From contig NC_058495.1 of NCBI RefSeq assembly GCF_020382885.2, positions 21,124,127-21,188,126 on the forward strand: DNA of 64,000 nucleotides, in the 5' to 3' direction. This stretch comes from Scatophagus argus (taxonomy: Eukaryota; Chordata; Actinopteri; Scatophagidae). Below the pieces are notes generated by a model. The model had not been told where the DNA came from. It searched no databases and saw only the letters and a list, made by a program, of their open reading frames with translations. The position numbers were made by a program, and so were the translations under genes. Positions 21,101 through 30,400 of the stretch are shown here, piece after piece. Each line of letters starts with the position of its first letter. Within the stretch, counting starts at the first letter, position 1.

Positions 21101-21251
21101 TCTGGCTCGCTCGCGCACCACCTCGTCTTCCAGCATCACCTCCATGGACAGCAGTCGCAGCCGCAACAACCTCAACAGCCTGCTGGAGGGCAGCGCCACC
21201 GGGGCCCTGGACAGCCAGGCTGGACCACAGACCATGGAGGTCTCCTGCTAA
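144..21251 (+). CDS. ndrg3: N-myc downstream-regulated gene 3 protein (NDRG3), 5' partial
   Basis: NDRG-family protein: a cytosolic alpha/beta-hydrolase fold lacking the catalytic serine. Mammalian NDRG3 is described as a lactate-stabilised signalling protein. Exons by splice site and phase: 144-176, 8716-8821, 9274-9394, 9610-9672, 9807-9867, 16722-16808, 17836-17892, 18329-18432, 18674-18739, 18829-18880, 18971-19018, 19119-19154, 19234-19285, 21079-21251. An optional exon lies at 20503-20541 and an alternative start exon at 5019-5069. Diagnostic peptides are [11 protein letters not shown] (first exon seen), [43 protein letters not shown] (pseudo nucleophile elbow with no Ser), [30 protein letters not shown], a Ser/Arg-rich phospho-tail, and the family-typical C-terminus TMEVSC. 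Exons encoding the usual N-terminus lie left of position 1. NDRG3 is preferred over NDRG1/2/4 because of the FQDFDCQ exon, the [10 protein letters not shown] segment and the neighbour sla2. The ninth intron junction (9868-16721) is enlarged by a DIRS insertion. Confidence 0.93.
177..5018 (+). other. ndrg3 5' intron sequence
   Basis: About 4.8 kb between the [11 protein letters not shown] exon and the candidate alternative first exon. I see no coding exon with matching splice sites. The sequence is low-complexity in places: a G-rich patch near 2310-2335 and a strongly pyrimidine-rich stretch from about 4380 to 4970. The open frames in the latter reflect CT bias and not protein. Positions 1-143 are intron with a good polypyrimidine tract and AG just before 144. 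Confidence 0.6.
5019..5069 (+). other. ndrg3: Candidate alternative first coding exon of ndrg3
   Basis: An ATG at 5019 opens 17 codons ([17 protein letters not shown]) that end exactly on a codon boundary at a consensus donor (GTGAGT at 5070). The next ndrg3 exon (8716, EHDIETPHG) also begins in phase 0, so splicing would give a 358-aa protein with a different N-terminus. NDRG2 and NDRG4 are known to use alternative promoters and N-termini joined at this same EHDIET boundary. Upstream 4380-5018 is a long CT-rich tract with no TATA box, which could be a TATA-less promoter. Function is inferred from the splice and phase fit only. Confidence 0.6.
10367..10540 (+). repeat. DIRS terminal inverted repeat, left (element 3' side)
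   Basis: Inverted match to 15941-16108. The copies agree essentially base for base from GATGTCTCACTATGGG inward, except for a small indel: the left copy has about 5 extra bases (AGATA-like) near 10518-10523. Outside this core the two ends differ: 10321-10366 is unique to this end and 16109-16133 is unique to the other, as in DIRS elements whose two edges are not identical. Confidence 0.93.
10563..10659 (+). repeat. DIRS internal complementary region (ICR)
   Basis: Positions 10563-10618 are an exact inverted copy of the left outer edge (10321-10376). Positions 10617-10659 are an exact inverted copy of the right outer edge (16091-16133). The two overlap in the AG at 10617-10618. The ICR is therefore the two termini joined head to tail. 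In the accepted DIRS replication model this region templates circle closure before recombinase-driven integration. It lies between the recombinase ORF and the left terminal repeat, its usual place. Confidence 0.93.
10732..13938 (-). CDS. DIRS tyrosine recombinase (ORF3), overlapping frame
   Basis: Integrase of the element. This frame is open for 1068 codons, but only about the last 330 (roughly 10732-11725) look like a conserved protein. They contain an N-terminal SAM-like helical part ([14 protein letters not shown]) and the tyrosine recombinase catalytic set: Arg in [12 protein letters not shown], His-x-x-Arg in [12 protein letters not shown], a following Trp, and the Tyr nucleophile in FVRFYMLDV. 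The upstream 700-odd codons lie on top of ORF2 in another frame. Such extensive overlap is known for DIRS ORFs, but the true start is unclear; an internal Met near 12.1 kb ([10 protein letters not shown]) is one option. The catalytic residues are intact. Confidence 0.88.
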   Translation of the reverse strand: MSTSTHNHTSFPRENKMCPAAASRPSAEGAANKNKTKCRTQNEQRGGGTRCPASARSHGFPRGGGSVGPAAALSSRAEMFSDTREPCHCSSSRGHHRTAAGASYAGEAAICIHSLLQMGEMGRVRSPILGVKDDLEGIQAAVCRCSPALRRYNTLPGSGRVSSRFTGGNRLTVEQRSNLCRTSRTVSERFLLQVFSGPQTGGERYSPYPGSTCSEQTSQEIQVQDANARIPVASCASERLVHFCRSERRVFPHPDLSSPQKVSEVCFPGDLLRVPRAPFRSVFESQGVCAVHGSGDSPAETAGHPLGHIPGRLAAASSVGAGGQDAHAYSHTTPVRSGFCYKLGKEHVVSDTEHNLSGFISGLGDFHSAPLGGPSESFQGMSSALSSRQICSVQIMSSVTRADGVCHSRSPSGSAPHEGIPALGGLMRARSRASWRTESADHTGVRQDAAPLASSVLSDPRRAYGFRPVQEGGHYGRQPDGLGRHSRGSVCEGPLECEPPSLSHKFSGTFSGVPLPETFSSVSYGSSCPGENGQYDDGGVYQPSGGITLPSVTHAGTQTDPVELRSSPLAESDARPGSPEHGSGPVVQGRASIRGVDSTPGYCGTDMGSFRSGRGGSVRVERQRAVRAVLLSAQRGCSSRGRRTSARLAARASVRIPPPGPDTTHSVQSERARPRADFDSSALACDALASGDISVDVRSALAAPAAQGPAIAGGRDCFPPAPGTPGTVGLAPEWLNLSAVGLPQRVISTIQSARASSTRSLYDCKWRVFEGWCHKNGHIPFQCPVGVILSFLQDLIDKRKAFSTVKVYLAAIAACHVGFGKKTASQHPLVCRFMKGARRLLPVSRPLVPPWDLAVVLEGLKGPPFEPLEGADLKHVSLKTVLLLALASAKRVSDIHALSVHPSCTQLFPGDVRMILKPNPAFVPKVVGSCSPIDLVAFATPPGEQRSHALCPVRAVRTYMERTRGVRRSEQLFVSWANPHKGKPVTKQRLSHWVVEAIALAYTSQGLQSPVGLRAHSTRGMAASWALFRGVSVQDICAAASWSSPLTFVRFYMLDVSAPCVARAVLLS
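11733..14093 (-). CDS. DIRS reverse transcriptase / RNase H / methyltransferase-like protein (ORF2), 786 aa
   Basis: Copies the element RNA to DNA. The middle of the ORF has reverse transcriptase signatures: [27 protein letters not shown], the [12 protein letters not shown] block, and the catalytic box YLDD (codons at 13002-13013). RNase H follows with [20 protein letters not shown] and [16 protein letters not shown]. The C-terminal portion ([13 protein letters not shown], then a DALAHVWP block) matches the domain that many DIRS elements carry after RNase H and that is usually called a Dam-like N6-adenine methyltransferase. That activity is unproven. The ORF begins 19 bp downstream of the end of ORF1 and ends right where the recombinase domain begins in another frame. 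No premature stop is visible. Confidence 0.93.
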   Translation of the reverse strand: MMQLAVPRSLAPPVRLFSVLRAHHAPISRLPRTVPELSGRHGHLTAESSVPSCPQARTITHLFPEKIKCVPLPHPGRVPRAQLIKTKQNVEPKMNSAVVAPAVPPRREATVFPGAGEVSAPPLRCPPGQKCSATPGSHVTVPPAEGTTAPRLEPLMLEKLRYASTLSSKWERWAAFAAPSWVLKTISRGYRLQFAAVPPRFAGIIHSQAQGESARVLQEEIVSLLNKGAICVVPPAQCQSGFYSRYFLVPKRGGSGIRPILDLRALNRHLRKYKFRMLTHASLLRLVRQSDWFTSVDLKDAYFHIPIYPPHRKYLRFAFQGICYEYRVLPFGLSLSPRVFVRCTEAAIAPLRRQGIRLATYLDDWLLLAQSEQEARTHTRILIRHLSDLGFVINSEKSMLSPTQSIIFLGLSLDSVTFTARLSADRVKVFRACLALFHPGKSVQFRLCLRLLGLMASAIHVVHLGRLHMREFQLWVASCGLDPVRHGARRVLITPECARTLRHWRAPSFLTRGVPMGSVLSRKVVTTDASLTGWGGIHEGRSVRGRWSVSLRRSHINFLELSAVFLSLKHFLPSLMGHHVLVRTDNTTTVAYINRQGGLRSRQLHMLARRLILWSCGRLLSLRATHVPGVLNTGADLLSRGAPVYGEWTLHPDIVEQIWARFGRAVVDLFASRDNAQCALFYSLRSADAPLGVDALAHVWPHERLYAFPPLALIPPTLSRVREHGHALILIAPHWPAMHWLAEIYQLMCAQPWQLPLRRDLLSQGGGTVFHPHPERLALWAWPLSG
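14113..15642 (-). CDS. DIRS Gag-like protein (ORF1), 509 aa
   Basis: First ORF of the DIRS element, running from ATG at 15642 to a stop at 14113. Near the N-terminus (about residues 18-60) is a Cys/His cluster (CRCG, then [14 protein letters not shown], then CQHC) resembling the putative zinc-binding start of vertebrate DIRS Gag proteins. It is followed by an acidic stretch (EDEDEDD), a helical middle part, and a basic Pro/Lys/Arg-rich C-terminus ending in KKKRAA that may bind nucleic acid. The likely role is packaging element RNA into a particle. Function is assigned from position and these features. The frame is open throughout. Confidence 0.8.
   Translation of the reverse strand: MEARTPHTRGHGDSEARPCRCGNKISSRDPHQVCSSCLGLEHARLAIDVPGSCQHCAVFTTKSLRRRLARQASLSGHDPYLPSDGAAVEGGKEREVAAAASEASVSWGSQLDLADPPQEEDVLLLDYGDDEDGDSVPLISEDEDEDDIFMTPVRAAKPATSVASRDRDESSTPASPLPSSDMLDVCKRAAARLSIPWPAVVAETSRSRYEGKKLPLAKSATKQLVPVFPELLDEVACSWRDRPYSSRSPIPGASSLDCEAMESLGLLRMPPMEPLVAAHLHPQLSALSSRSPSLPSKSDRFQSALTEKAYKAVAVSTRALNVLSLLTAYQAELCEDFGQTQDPAAWEEIPVITDLCLRVQRCAVRATGKALGTMVLQERARWLNLTNLSDREKDDILDMPVVPEGIFGSALHSMQRRCEAKKKEDEALRLCLPRKPPAPSPPAQRKSLAQAASQVSQFKIPKQPKPQLAPTLPPGRTSWPRKSATPVTAPPAQPARAAHDQVRKKKRAA
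15941..16108 (-). repeat. DIRS terminal inverted repeat, right (element 5' side)
   Basis: Reverse complement of 10367-10540 apart from one short indel. It lies just upstream of the Gag-like ORF and so should hold the element promoter and the start of its transcript. A TTAAATAG motif within it (minus strand) is TATA-like, but I cannot show that it is used. Confidence 0.92.
20503..20541 (+). other. ndrg3: ndrg3 cassette exon, 13 codons
   Basis: A 39-nt exon flanked by a pyrimidine-rich acceptor (AG at 20501-20502) and a GTACCG donor at 20542. Spliced between 19285 and 21079 it keeps phase and turns GMGYMPSAG into GMGY + [13 protein letters not shown] + VPSAG. The same short insertion between the hydrolase fold and the Ser-rich tail is a known alternative segment of NDRG3 proteins, so this is a real optional exon. 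Skipping or including it changes only the start of the phosphorylated tail. Confidence 0.85.
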
Positions 21252-22235
21252 ACCCCAACTCACCCCCTGCAGTCTCTCATAGTAACTTATGTGCCCCCTC
21301 CCATCTCTCTTTCTCTTTCTCTCTCTCTCTCTCTCCCTCTCTCTCTCTCTCTTCCTGCCCCTTAGTAACTCCATGCCAGGAGGCTCTGTAATGAACTATG
21401 TGATTAGAAAAAGAGGATGTAATGAATATATTAACAGATGCATATTATACTGAATACACTGTCAAAGTCACATTCCTACCACAGACCATAACTGCATTTG
21501 AATGCATTGTATATTCAAACAGTCAAACCATACAATTGATTTGACTGTCCCACCTCACCCTCTTGTATTTATTTTTTTTTCCACATTGTCTTTGTTTTAA
21601 ATGTCTTCACACAAACTGTAAAAAAAATCGTTCCTGTCGTCATTATAACTTGTACATTTTTGTCATTGTACGGTACATTACTTTTACTATTTTAACTCTT
21701 CTCTTCTGGTGTGAACCCCCAACGTGTGGGCTGCACTGATTGTGAGTCACTGTGTCTCTGTGTTTTATTCTCAAACTCGCTGCAGTGCGACACCGAGTTA
21801 GTCACAAAGTGTACAGAGGGATCACTCTACCTACCATAGCTGCAGAAATAAAGGTGAAGTGATGTGGATGATGCATGGAGGTGCCGTTGCAGACTGCAGC
21901 ACAACGTCACTAATACTAAATGAAAGCTGTGGAGGGAGCCGCTTTTGAACTTTGTGGGGAAAATGTTGAGTGTTAAAGAAAGCACGTCAATTCTGTTGCT
22001 TCTTTCATTCATTCGAGATTTTTTTTTTAACTGAACTCATCTCCTTTTCTTCATGATTTATGTTGATGTTTTTATTCACTTGACTAGATTACTCAGTGGT
22101 GTTTTAACAACCTTTAATAAGTGTGTTCTGATGTGAAAAGTATGAGTCCCCACACTGAGGGGCCCGGTGGTGCTTCTCACCATCTGCTGATTGAACTCAT
22201 TTATATTACAACTGAATAAAGCTACAACATGACAG
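21252..22235 (+). terminator. ndrg3 3' UTR with two poly(A) signals
   Basis: Follows the TAA at 21249-21251. A CT microsatellite lies at about 21308-21352. AATAAA occurs at 21847-21852 and again at 22215-22220, so short and long 3' ends are both possible. I see no other gene in this stretch. Confidence 0.6.
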
Positions 22236-23775
22236 ATTGTCCGGTGTTTGAATATGAACACATCGCCAATAACTCTACATACTGAGAACACATGAAAAAG
22301 AGAAAGTCAAATACTCAGTATCTCAGGCCACTGAGTGCTTGTGCTTTTTCTCTTCTGTTAGTGGAAAAGTGAGGTGACTGTGGTGAGTTAGTTTCCAACC
22401 ACACTTGTTCTTATTTCCTCACTGAGTGATAACTTCTGTTATGACAGATGATGCAGTCTATATTTAGTACACCAAAAAAAAAAAGATCAAATGAGGTAAA
22501 GAGATAATAGACTTAAAAAAAAAAAGTACAAGATGCATTGATAATAACGTGCTGAATATTAATCTGATGTTCTTCCTGCTGACTGAGGCTTCTCTTATCA
22601 TGCTGGTTCTCCATTGTGGAAGAAAACTCAACTGAACAGAAATCAAGTTCTGGAGAAAACAGCACCTGTGCAATATAATGCAATGACGTGCAACAATCCT
22701 ATGCAGATGACTGACTCATTACTGTAGCAAATGAGTTTGTGGTGCTCCACTGGATTGCAAGGTTGTGCCCTAAAATATAAACAGTTTTAAGATGAAAATC
22801 CTCCAATCTGAACAAAATATTCTCCCATGAAACCCTTTATATGCAGTCAGGCAACATATCTACGTGAACCAATTAAAGAAAAAGCATTTAAGAAAGATAT
22901 CCTTTTTAAGTAGTGAATCATATTTTCATTTCTGGCTAACATGCAGTTCTGAGTGATATCAACACAGATCAGACTGGTAAAGACTCTTATTGTTTCCATC
23001 CGCAGTTGAGTTGCTCTTTTGCTTCTAGAGAAGTTCACAGTATATCTGATGAAAGCCTGGAACAAAGAGAGATCCAAAACATTTTTAGTTTCATGCGAGC
23101 ACGGGCCTCTCTCTCAGCAGCAAATCATTCAGCATAAGGCTGCACAGTTGGAAATGAATGATTAATGATTGTTAATTTCATTTGCCCTTTTCACACACAA
23201 ATGATTTAGATGCACAAAATGCTCTTATGGCCAGTCATGTTGCTCCACTGCCACTCTGTTTCATTGACTCTGCAGTGTCAGCATGACAGATGAACTCATA
23301 ACTGCTGCTAAAACAGGGCAGGAGTAGGCCGGCAGAGGAACCTTTGTCATGCTTCTGCAGAGGTTTGACTCGTATCTGACATTATCGTCCGTGGCATCAC
23401 TTTAACACGACCGCCAGTAACTGAATTTAATAAGAACATTGCAGTCGATCTTTTCCATACACCAGACATCACGAATAAAAAGTAGTCTTAGCCAGCGTAA
23501 GCTTAAATTGGACAAACTGTCTGTGTGAAATTATGTCACTGCTTCAGCCCACCACAGGACACCACAAGGTACATGTGCATGTAAATGCTGCTTACGTATA
23601 CATACAGTTCATTCCATAAACAAGTGGCGCGCTGCTAACTGCACTCGTGAAAACATTCTGCATCAGAGAGACCAACAGAAGCCTTTCTGAGTCAGGATGT
23701 CAAGGTCTTGAGCGTCACAGGATGCTGCAGCAGCGTGACATACATGCAGGACGCCTCGTCTCTTAGGTCAGCCCC
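22236..23775. other. Intergenic region ndrg3 to sla2
   Basis: AT-rich sequence with short homopolymer A runs near 22475-22485 and 22515-22526. I find no coding exon, RNA gene or recognisable mobile element. Confidence 0.5.
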
Positions 23776-23778
23776 CTC

Positions 23779-23784
23779 TATAAA
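23779..23784 (+). promoter_or_regulatory. Candidate TATA box of sla2
   Basis: TATAAA in a GC-flanked context. It lies 25-30 bp before a plausible start of a noncoding first exon that would end at the GTGAGT donor at 24009. The second exon then starts at 24580 and carries the ATG. Supported by spacing only. Confidence 0.5.
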
Positions 23785-24618
23785 CAGCTGCGAAAACACA
23801 GCAGTCTTCATGGGAACAGAGTAGACGAGGGAACACAGTCATTCTGAACGATCAGCAGGCCTGAGTGGGAAGCAGAGGTCTGACAAGTACAACCGGCATT
23901 TTTCATCTCAAAGATTTGGAGTTTACCAGTCGGCCTGAGAAGGAACTGACTCACTATCGTACAGAATATAATTTCAAGGGAATATTTTTAATACAGAACT
24001 TGAAGGAGGTGAGTATGTCAGCCACTCTGATGTTTTCTCTCTCTCTTTCTTTCTTTCTTTATTGTGCAATGAGCTGACATTTACCTCCAGAATATTTGTA
24101 ACCTTACAGCCTGACCACTTGGATTACATGAAATATGATTCATTTTCACTTAGTATCATCGTGCAATTGAATCCATCATTGGTTAAAGTGTTTGGGTTTT
24201 TTTTAAATTAATATTAAAGTATTTTACTGCTGTCAAGAACAATAGTATGCATCATAAGAATAAAATCTTATCAGTCATTATTTTAATCTGTCACTCAAGT
24301 GCAAAGAAGAGTTAATTCCTCGCAAACATGTTGCATGGAAATTTAACACAGGATATCAGTGCCTCTTGTTGCGGTGAAGCGGCTTCCTGCGTCATCTAGA
24401 CTTTATTGCCAGGTTGCACAGTAGTGTGCCTCTAAGCTGTTTCACTGGGGGCAGTCATGATGTGATGACTGGCGAGATAATCAAATCATGAATGTGAATG
24501 AACGTTATTAAAGGCCATTTAAGACGCACAACTTTTTAATTATGATCTCCCCTCTCACTCTTTTTTTTCTGTTTTTCAGCCACAAGAACTTTTTCAAATC
24601 AACAAGAAGCCAAAGAAC

Positions 24619-26780
24619 ATGGGGAACTGCCCCATCAGATTTCAATCCAACCTGACAATCCTAGAAAATGCAGCTGAACCTGTAACACCACGTAGGTTAT
24701 ATCCCAGGGTCATCAATGCACCAAATATAAATGAGAAAAATGTAACATGGTTTATTATATTCACCTCCCTCTTCGTCTCTGCAGCCCACCAGGACAGTAT
24801 GGTCATATCCCTCTATAACTACCCGTCCTTTGGGCACACAGGATTGGCCATGTGCATTGGGGAACTACTCACCATCCTATCAGAGTATGTCATGCATCTC
24901 CTAATGTTTCACCTTGTTTTCACTCAGACAGATACAATTAGTCATGAGTGCTTATTTTCTCCAACAGCGATGGCGATTTTATGACGGTGAGATCCACAGT
25001 CACAGGTTGTGAGAGCTATATTCCCACCAGCTACACCGCCAAGGTGACAAACAGGTAAGTCACAAGAAGATGTCTGTCTCATCACTGAGTGTGTGTGTGT
25101 GTGTGTGAAAGAGAGAGAGAGAGAGAGAGAAGGCAGAGGACTTGTACAGAAGTTAAATGAAAGGTGGGGAGTTCCCTGTCGGGTAGGAGGAGTCTCTGTG
25201 TAGGTGACCTTTAGCTCAGTGGAGACAAAGGTTAGGAACAACAATTCACTTCTCTCCAGTGACCCGACATCAACCTCTGCAGTTTCACTCCTCCTCCAGT
25301 GGGGAGTACGCTCTCATACAGTTCCAGTGAATTTTCCAAACTTCTGCGGCCCAAAATGTCAACACTGTCTTGTGTCATTGTCTCTTACTTTGTCTTCTCT
25401 CCATTCAGGTGGCTGTTCATGGGCATCAGCAGGTACAAAGCAATAGAGCTGCTCATGCAACCTTATAACCAGCATGGAACCTTCTTGATCCGAGAGTCAG
25501 AGACAATCAGAGGTTAGAGGGATGCTTTTCCTCTTGTTTTTCTTTGTAAATTGCATTATAAAATCCAATCCCAGCACTGTAGCATCAGTAAATAAGTAAA
25601 ATGAGCAAAAATATTATTATTCATGGTTTCTAATGCAGTTTCCACCGTTTTAAGAGAGTATATTCTAATGAGTCCGATCACAGGGGTGTCTTGCCTTGCA
25701 TCAAAAACAACCTGAAATATGGTTTAGGAAGGATGAAGAATATGAATCAGTGCTGGAACAAATGACTTGAAAACTGAAGACCGCAGATCTGTGTAGTTAA
25801 GCCGCTGAAACTGTGTGTTATTTTGATGTACAGATTGTTACTCGCTGTCTATCCTGAAGAGGACCAACCCTTCATGCCTGGACAGTGTAAAGCACTACCG
25901 CATCTCTTGCCTCCCAAATGGCTGGTTCTACATATCTCCAAGACTCACCTTCCCCTCCCTGCATCACCTGGTGGAACACTACTCAGGTGTGTACTGCCGA
26001 TTGTAATGCTGTTCTCTTGCCCAAACATCGAAGAGTCAACTTTAACAGAGCGATACTTCATTGTCGCGTCCTTTCCCAGAGTCTGCAGATGGATTGTGCT
26101 GTCGGCTGACACGGCCTTGCTTCATCCAGGGTCTCGACAACGCTACAGAAGCCAGACCTACACCCACAACTGTCAGGAGGCCTACCATCAACTGGAAGGA
26201 CATAAGCAGGTGTGGCAGACTCTCTCCAGCCTTGCTTCTACTAATGACTGCCACAAGATGTCACTCTATTGTTTGTTGTAAAGTAGAGCATGAGCCCCTG
26301 GTGGCATCCTGTTAGGAAAGCAACTTATAAATTCTGTTTTTGTGAAGCCCTATTATTTTCAGTTATTGGTGACACAAAATATGTTGATTCAACTCTGAGG
26401 AAACTGAGTCAGAAGAGGGTACCAACGCATATGCCAGCATAAGACTGTGGTTGCACTGGGTATCTTCTTGATTTGAATGGGCAGCCTACAGCTGATTATG
26501 ATTATCTGACAGAGGGAAACTCATGTTCACGCCTACACACTAGTTATAACAGCATTAGACACTGAATCCATGTTTGAGACATGTGGCAAAAGTAAGATTA
26601 CAGAATTTTTTTTTGGTCTAGTCTTTGAAATTGCTCTTTGAAATTGTGTCCTGCAGATCAGTGATCTTCAGGAGGAAGAGAACAGAGTTGGACCAATCTC
26701 TGGTGAGTGAGGGGCTGAGGGAGGCCATCACCTCCTACCTCCAAATGACAGAGGGCAGCGACCACACCTGGGACACTTGA
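24619..26780 (+). CDS. sla2: Src-like-adapter 2 (SLAP-2), complete, 256 aa
   Basis: Membrane-associated adaptor that in mammals dampens antigen- and cytokine-receptor signalling by bringing CBL to phosphorylated receptors. Coding exons: 24619-24691, 24785-24884, 24968-25054, 25409-25512, 25834-25986, 26080-26209, 26657-26780. A noncoding exon likely ends at 24008, and the start exon begins at 24580. MGNC gives a Gly2 myristoylation and Cys4 palmitoylation type anchor. The SH3 spans about residues 28-85 ([24 protein letters not shown]). The SH2 spans about 88-180 ([15 protein letters not shown], phosphotyrosine-binding [32 protein letters not shown]). The tail has [11 protein letters not shown] and the family-typical [12 protein letters not shown]. 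There is no kinase domain and the length is close to human SLA2. Phase is consistent throughout. Oddity: the SH3 motif GDWW found in relatives is GDFM here. Adjacency to ndrg3 supports sla2 over sla. Confidence 0.93.
25090..25130 (+). repeat. GT/GA compound microsatellite in an sla2 intron
   Basis: A run of GT followed by a run of GA, just after the donor of sla2 exon 24968-25054. Confidence 0.9.
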
Positions 26781-27166
26781 GGACAGACAGTGGACCATTG
26801 TGAAAGGATGAAGTCAGACACATAGAGTGCATTCAGAGGACTGTCCTGCCTCATCTGCAGTTTGGGCGGGCCAGTGGAAGAGGTCGTCTGCACGGTCAAG
26901 CCACAGCCCTGGGGTCGCAGGAAGACTGAGACACTACAAGGTTTAGAGTTGTGACATACTGTATGTCAGTGGGAGGACTGGTTTTTTGTTTGTGTATGTC
27001 CAGGCTCAGAGAGGAGGTGATAATTAAATGTAAGGCATACATTTGTTTTTCAAATTGAAATTGAATGTTTCTCTTAATTTATAAACTCATATGTATGTGC
27101 TGTCTGGATGCAATATGTGAATTAAAGTGTTCTATGATTGCTGAAATGCTTATTTTATTGGAATCC

Positions 27167-27172
27167 AATAAA
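27167..27172 (+). terminator. sla2 poly(A) signal
   Basis: AATAAA about 390 bp after the sla2 stop codon and 250 bp before the trpc4ap start codon. The two genes are thus closely spaced head to tail. Confidence 0.7.
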
Positions 27173-27418
27173 ACATATTTACTATGTGAAAAATGAACAC
27201 ATAGCCATCTAAAACACAAAAGAGTCGGGTCTGTGTTTTCTTGCTATAATAATGTTTGGTTATCATAATATACAATATACTGTTAAATGTTAAATGTTCC
27301 GTATTTATCAACGAAGCGAGTGTGCGTCTCTGCCAGCAGATGCCGCTTAATTACCTCCAATAATTCATCAAAGCCTTTCACTTCCTGCCCCAACAGTTCA
27401 GTTCAGGAAGAAGAAATA

Positions 27419-30400
27419 ATGGCGACGCTTCTGGGGTCCGAGTCCCCTTGTATTGGAGGAAAGCGAAGAAATTGCAACAGCAATATCATCACAAAGTTCA
27501 CAGCCAGTAAAATTACTGGCAGGGGGTTCAGTCGAGGGACACAGGTAAGAGAAATGATGCGCGTTTCGACAGTAGAAATACCCAAATCCTGGTCGACAGA
27601 GACCACGGACTTGCGCTTGGAATTCAGCCTGAGAATGAAGACGTTGTCCTGGAGACTTGCGTGGAGATGTTGTCGCTAATATCGGTTTCGGCTTTACAGC
27701 TAGCTGTAACATTACGGAGTGTTTATAAAACGCAGACTTTCAGCTTTTAGTCAGTTGAGTTCGGGGTAATAATGTAGTATCGGGACGCTAAAAAGGAAAA
27801 TAACGCTAGTACTCCCCAAAAGTAGGCAAGCTACGCTTCAAGTGGGTCTTTTGTTGTTAGCTCCACATTAGCTTAGCAGTGTAGGCCATGTTAATTACGA
27901 CGTGAAACGCGTTTAACTGAAGGTTTGACGGGCTGTTGTTCTTTTTGTCAGGCCTCGGGGCATCATTGTCTTTAGAGAACACGTTTAATTTTGGCTGCGT
28001 TTAAATCACGCAATCAACTGAAGTAACATTTGGCTAATGTTAGCAAACGGGGTAATATAAGCTAGCTAACGTAAGCCAACTGAAGAGCTCAGGTGATTAC
28101 GTAACGACATCCTAACCACAATAACCATCGTTTCCATAAATGGATACGCAACAACAGCTGTTTTGAACTAGTCAACTTTAGCTAGTTTTTTTCCACGCAA
28201 GCAGACTTTTACACGATACACCAATTTAACTTCGGACACGCATTTGTTCGGTTAGTTCACACGTAACGTTAGTTTACGTCAACTGTTTTGACGGATCTTC
28301 AGCAGATGAACGTCACACCTGACATTTTGAGCCACTGCATATCTATTTCACTTTGTTCCTTACGCTCTTGTGGTTGAAGGGCTGATTAAATCTATTTTTT
28401 ACCGAGAGACTTTGAATTTTCAAGGCACTGTGTCCCCGTGGTAACTTTGAAATGTGGAAGCTAATAAGTTTTCAAGGTCTGGTTAGAGTGTTAAGGCATC
28501 TGCCATGTTCTGAACACTATCGTTAAGTCAGTTCTTCTTGGTGTCTTGGAAGGGAGTTGGTCATCATTAGTATGCCAAAGCTGCTTTTAAGTGCTCTGAA
28601 ACATTCCTTAGGAAAGCTACTGCCTCTGTCCTCTTTGTGACACAGTTTGGTGCTCTGAGGGGTAACCATTCTTGACACATTTCTCTGCGTTAGTTCAATA
28701 TTTATGTGTATATTGAACTGCAGTGATTGTCAGTGTTTTTAAATATTTAAATGGATGTGGATAGATGTTTTTGGTTTGTTTTGGGATCTCATTTCCTGAT
28801 TCCTTGACTATATGGTATCAGCAAGTGATTATTCAATAGCTTGAATTAGAACAGTTATCATTAGACCTGTGTGAGCCCCTTGTTTTGTGTATACTGATTT
28901 CCAGGGCTTTTAAAGACACTTAAAAGTTTGATCATTTGTATAAAAGAAATAAAGTCCTCATTTCCAGATTTCCCTTGCAGAAATATGCAATTATTAGGTA
29001 TGCAAGTGAAGAGACCTTTGCTTTTTTAGATAGTATTTCTAGAGAGACATGCACAAGGTGCTGAATAATCTGTAAAGTCACACCGCTGTCATAATCTATT
29101 ATTCTGAAGGGTTTCATTTCTAACTTCAAGATTCTTCTGCACCTTATGACCTTGCTTCACAGTGCATTTGCACCAACTGACTATGAGCCAAGCCCCTCTT
29201 GTGCTACAGTTTTAGATTAGGCTGAAGTTGCTTTCAGTTTTTGTTCTCTTTTTGGCAGTAGTCGGCTTGCCTGAGGTGTGTCTCCTCTCTTCTCTTTATT
29301 AAGAGAAGGTTCACAACCTTCCTGTTATCTGGGGCCTTTTGTGTGTGTGTAGAAATGCACACATTTCCTGTGAAGGAAGACTATTTGAGGCTGGGATTTT
29401 TATATGCAGTATATGTCAAATATTTGTATTTGACTGACCAACATGCATGCATCTTAGAAAGTAACCATCAAAATTAAGTTTAAACATGACTGCAGCTTGA
29501 CATCCACTAGTACAAGAAAACCACATCATTTTAAACTTCTTTGAAACACTGATGCAAATAACAGTACATTTTCACTGCATACTGCACTGCTTAAGGTTGT
29601 CCCTGTGTACGTTCTGTAGCTCCCAGGAGGCCTGCTCCAAGAGAGAGATAAACGGGCCAAGTGGCATGGCATCCCTACTCTGCTGCAGAAGCTCTACGAG
29701 AGCAGCCATCCAAACAGTGACCTCTGCCACGCCCATAGCTTTCTTAAGGTAACCACACAACACTAGCCCACCCAAAAGTTATGCTGTGGAATTACTGGTT
29801 TTAGCCACTTGTTCCTGCTTGTTTCCCTTTGGAGCCTAGTTGATACAAATTACCTGTTGATGATGGGTTTTTGGCAGGTATTATCATCCCAACTCTCCAT
29901 GGAGGCCATGTCTTTTGTCACGGAGGACAGGAAGACCGCTCAGGAATCCACCTTCCCCAACACATACACCTTTGACCTCTTTGGTGGAGTCGATGTAAGT
30001 TTAACATTCCTACTGATTGATGCATGTTACCTCTGGGGACTGAGGCATGTATAACTCACCCTGCATTGGCTCACAGTACTGATTGTTCATTTTCCTGTTT
30101 CCCTGAAGCTGCTTGTGGAGATATTGATGAGACCCACATTAACTATGCAGAAGAAAAAACCCAAAAGTAAGTAGTAGTAGTGACATCACATCTGTGTACC
30201 TGTGTGTCATGATGTGTTCTGGCAATTAGAGTAATGTATGTGTTTCTGTTCCAACAGTGAATGATGACTTGGTCAAGGACTGCCTTAGTGTTCTCTACAA
30301 CTGTTGTATATGTGTAAGTATCCCATAACATTTTGTACATACAAGAGAAATGTCAGGTGAAAAGCTGAAGTACACATTTCAGTTAAGCTCATGTAACTAG

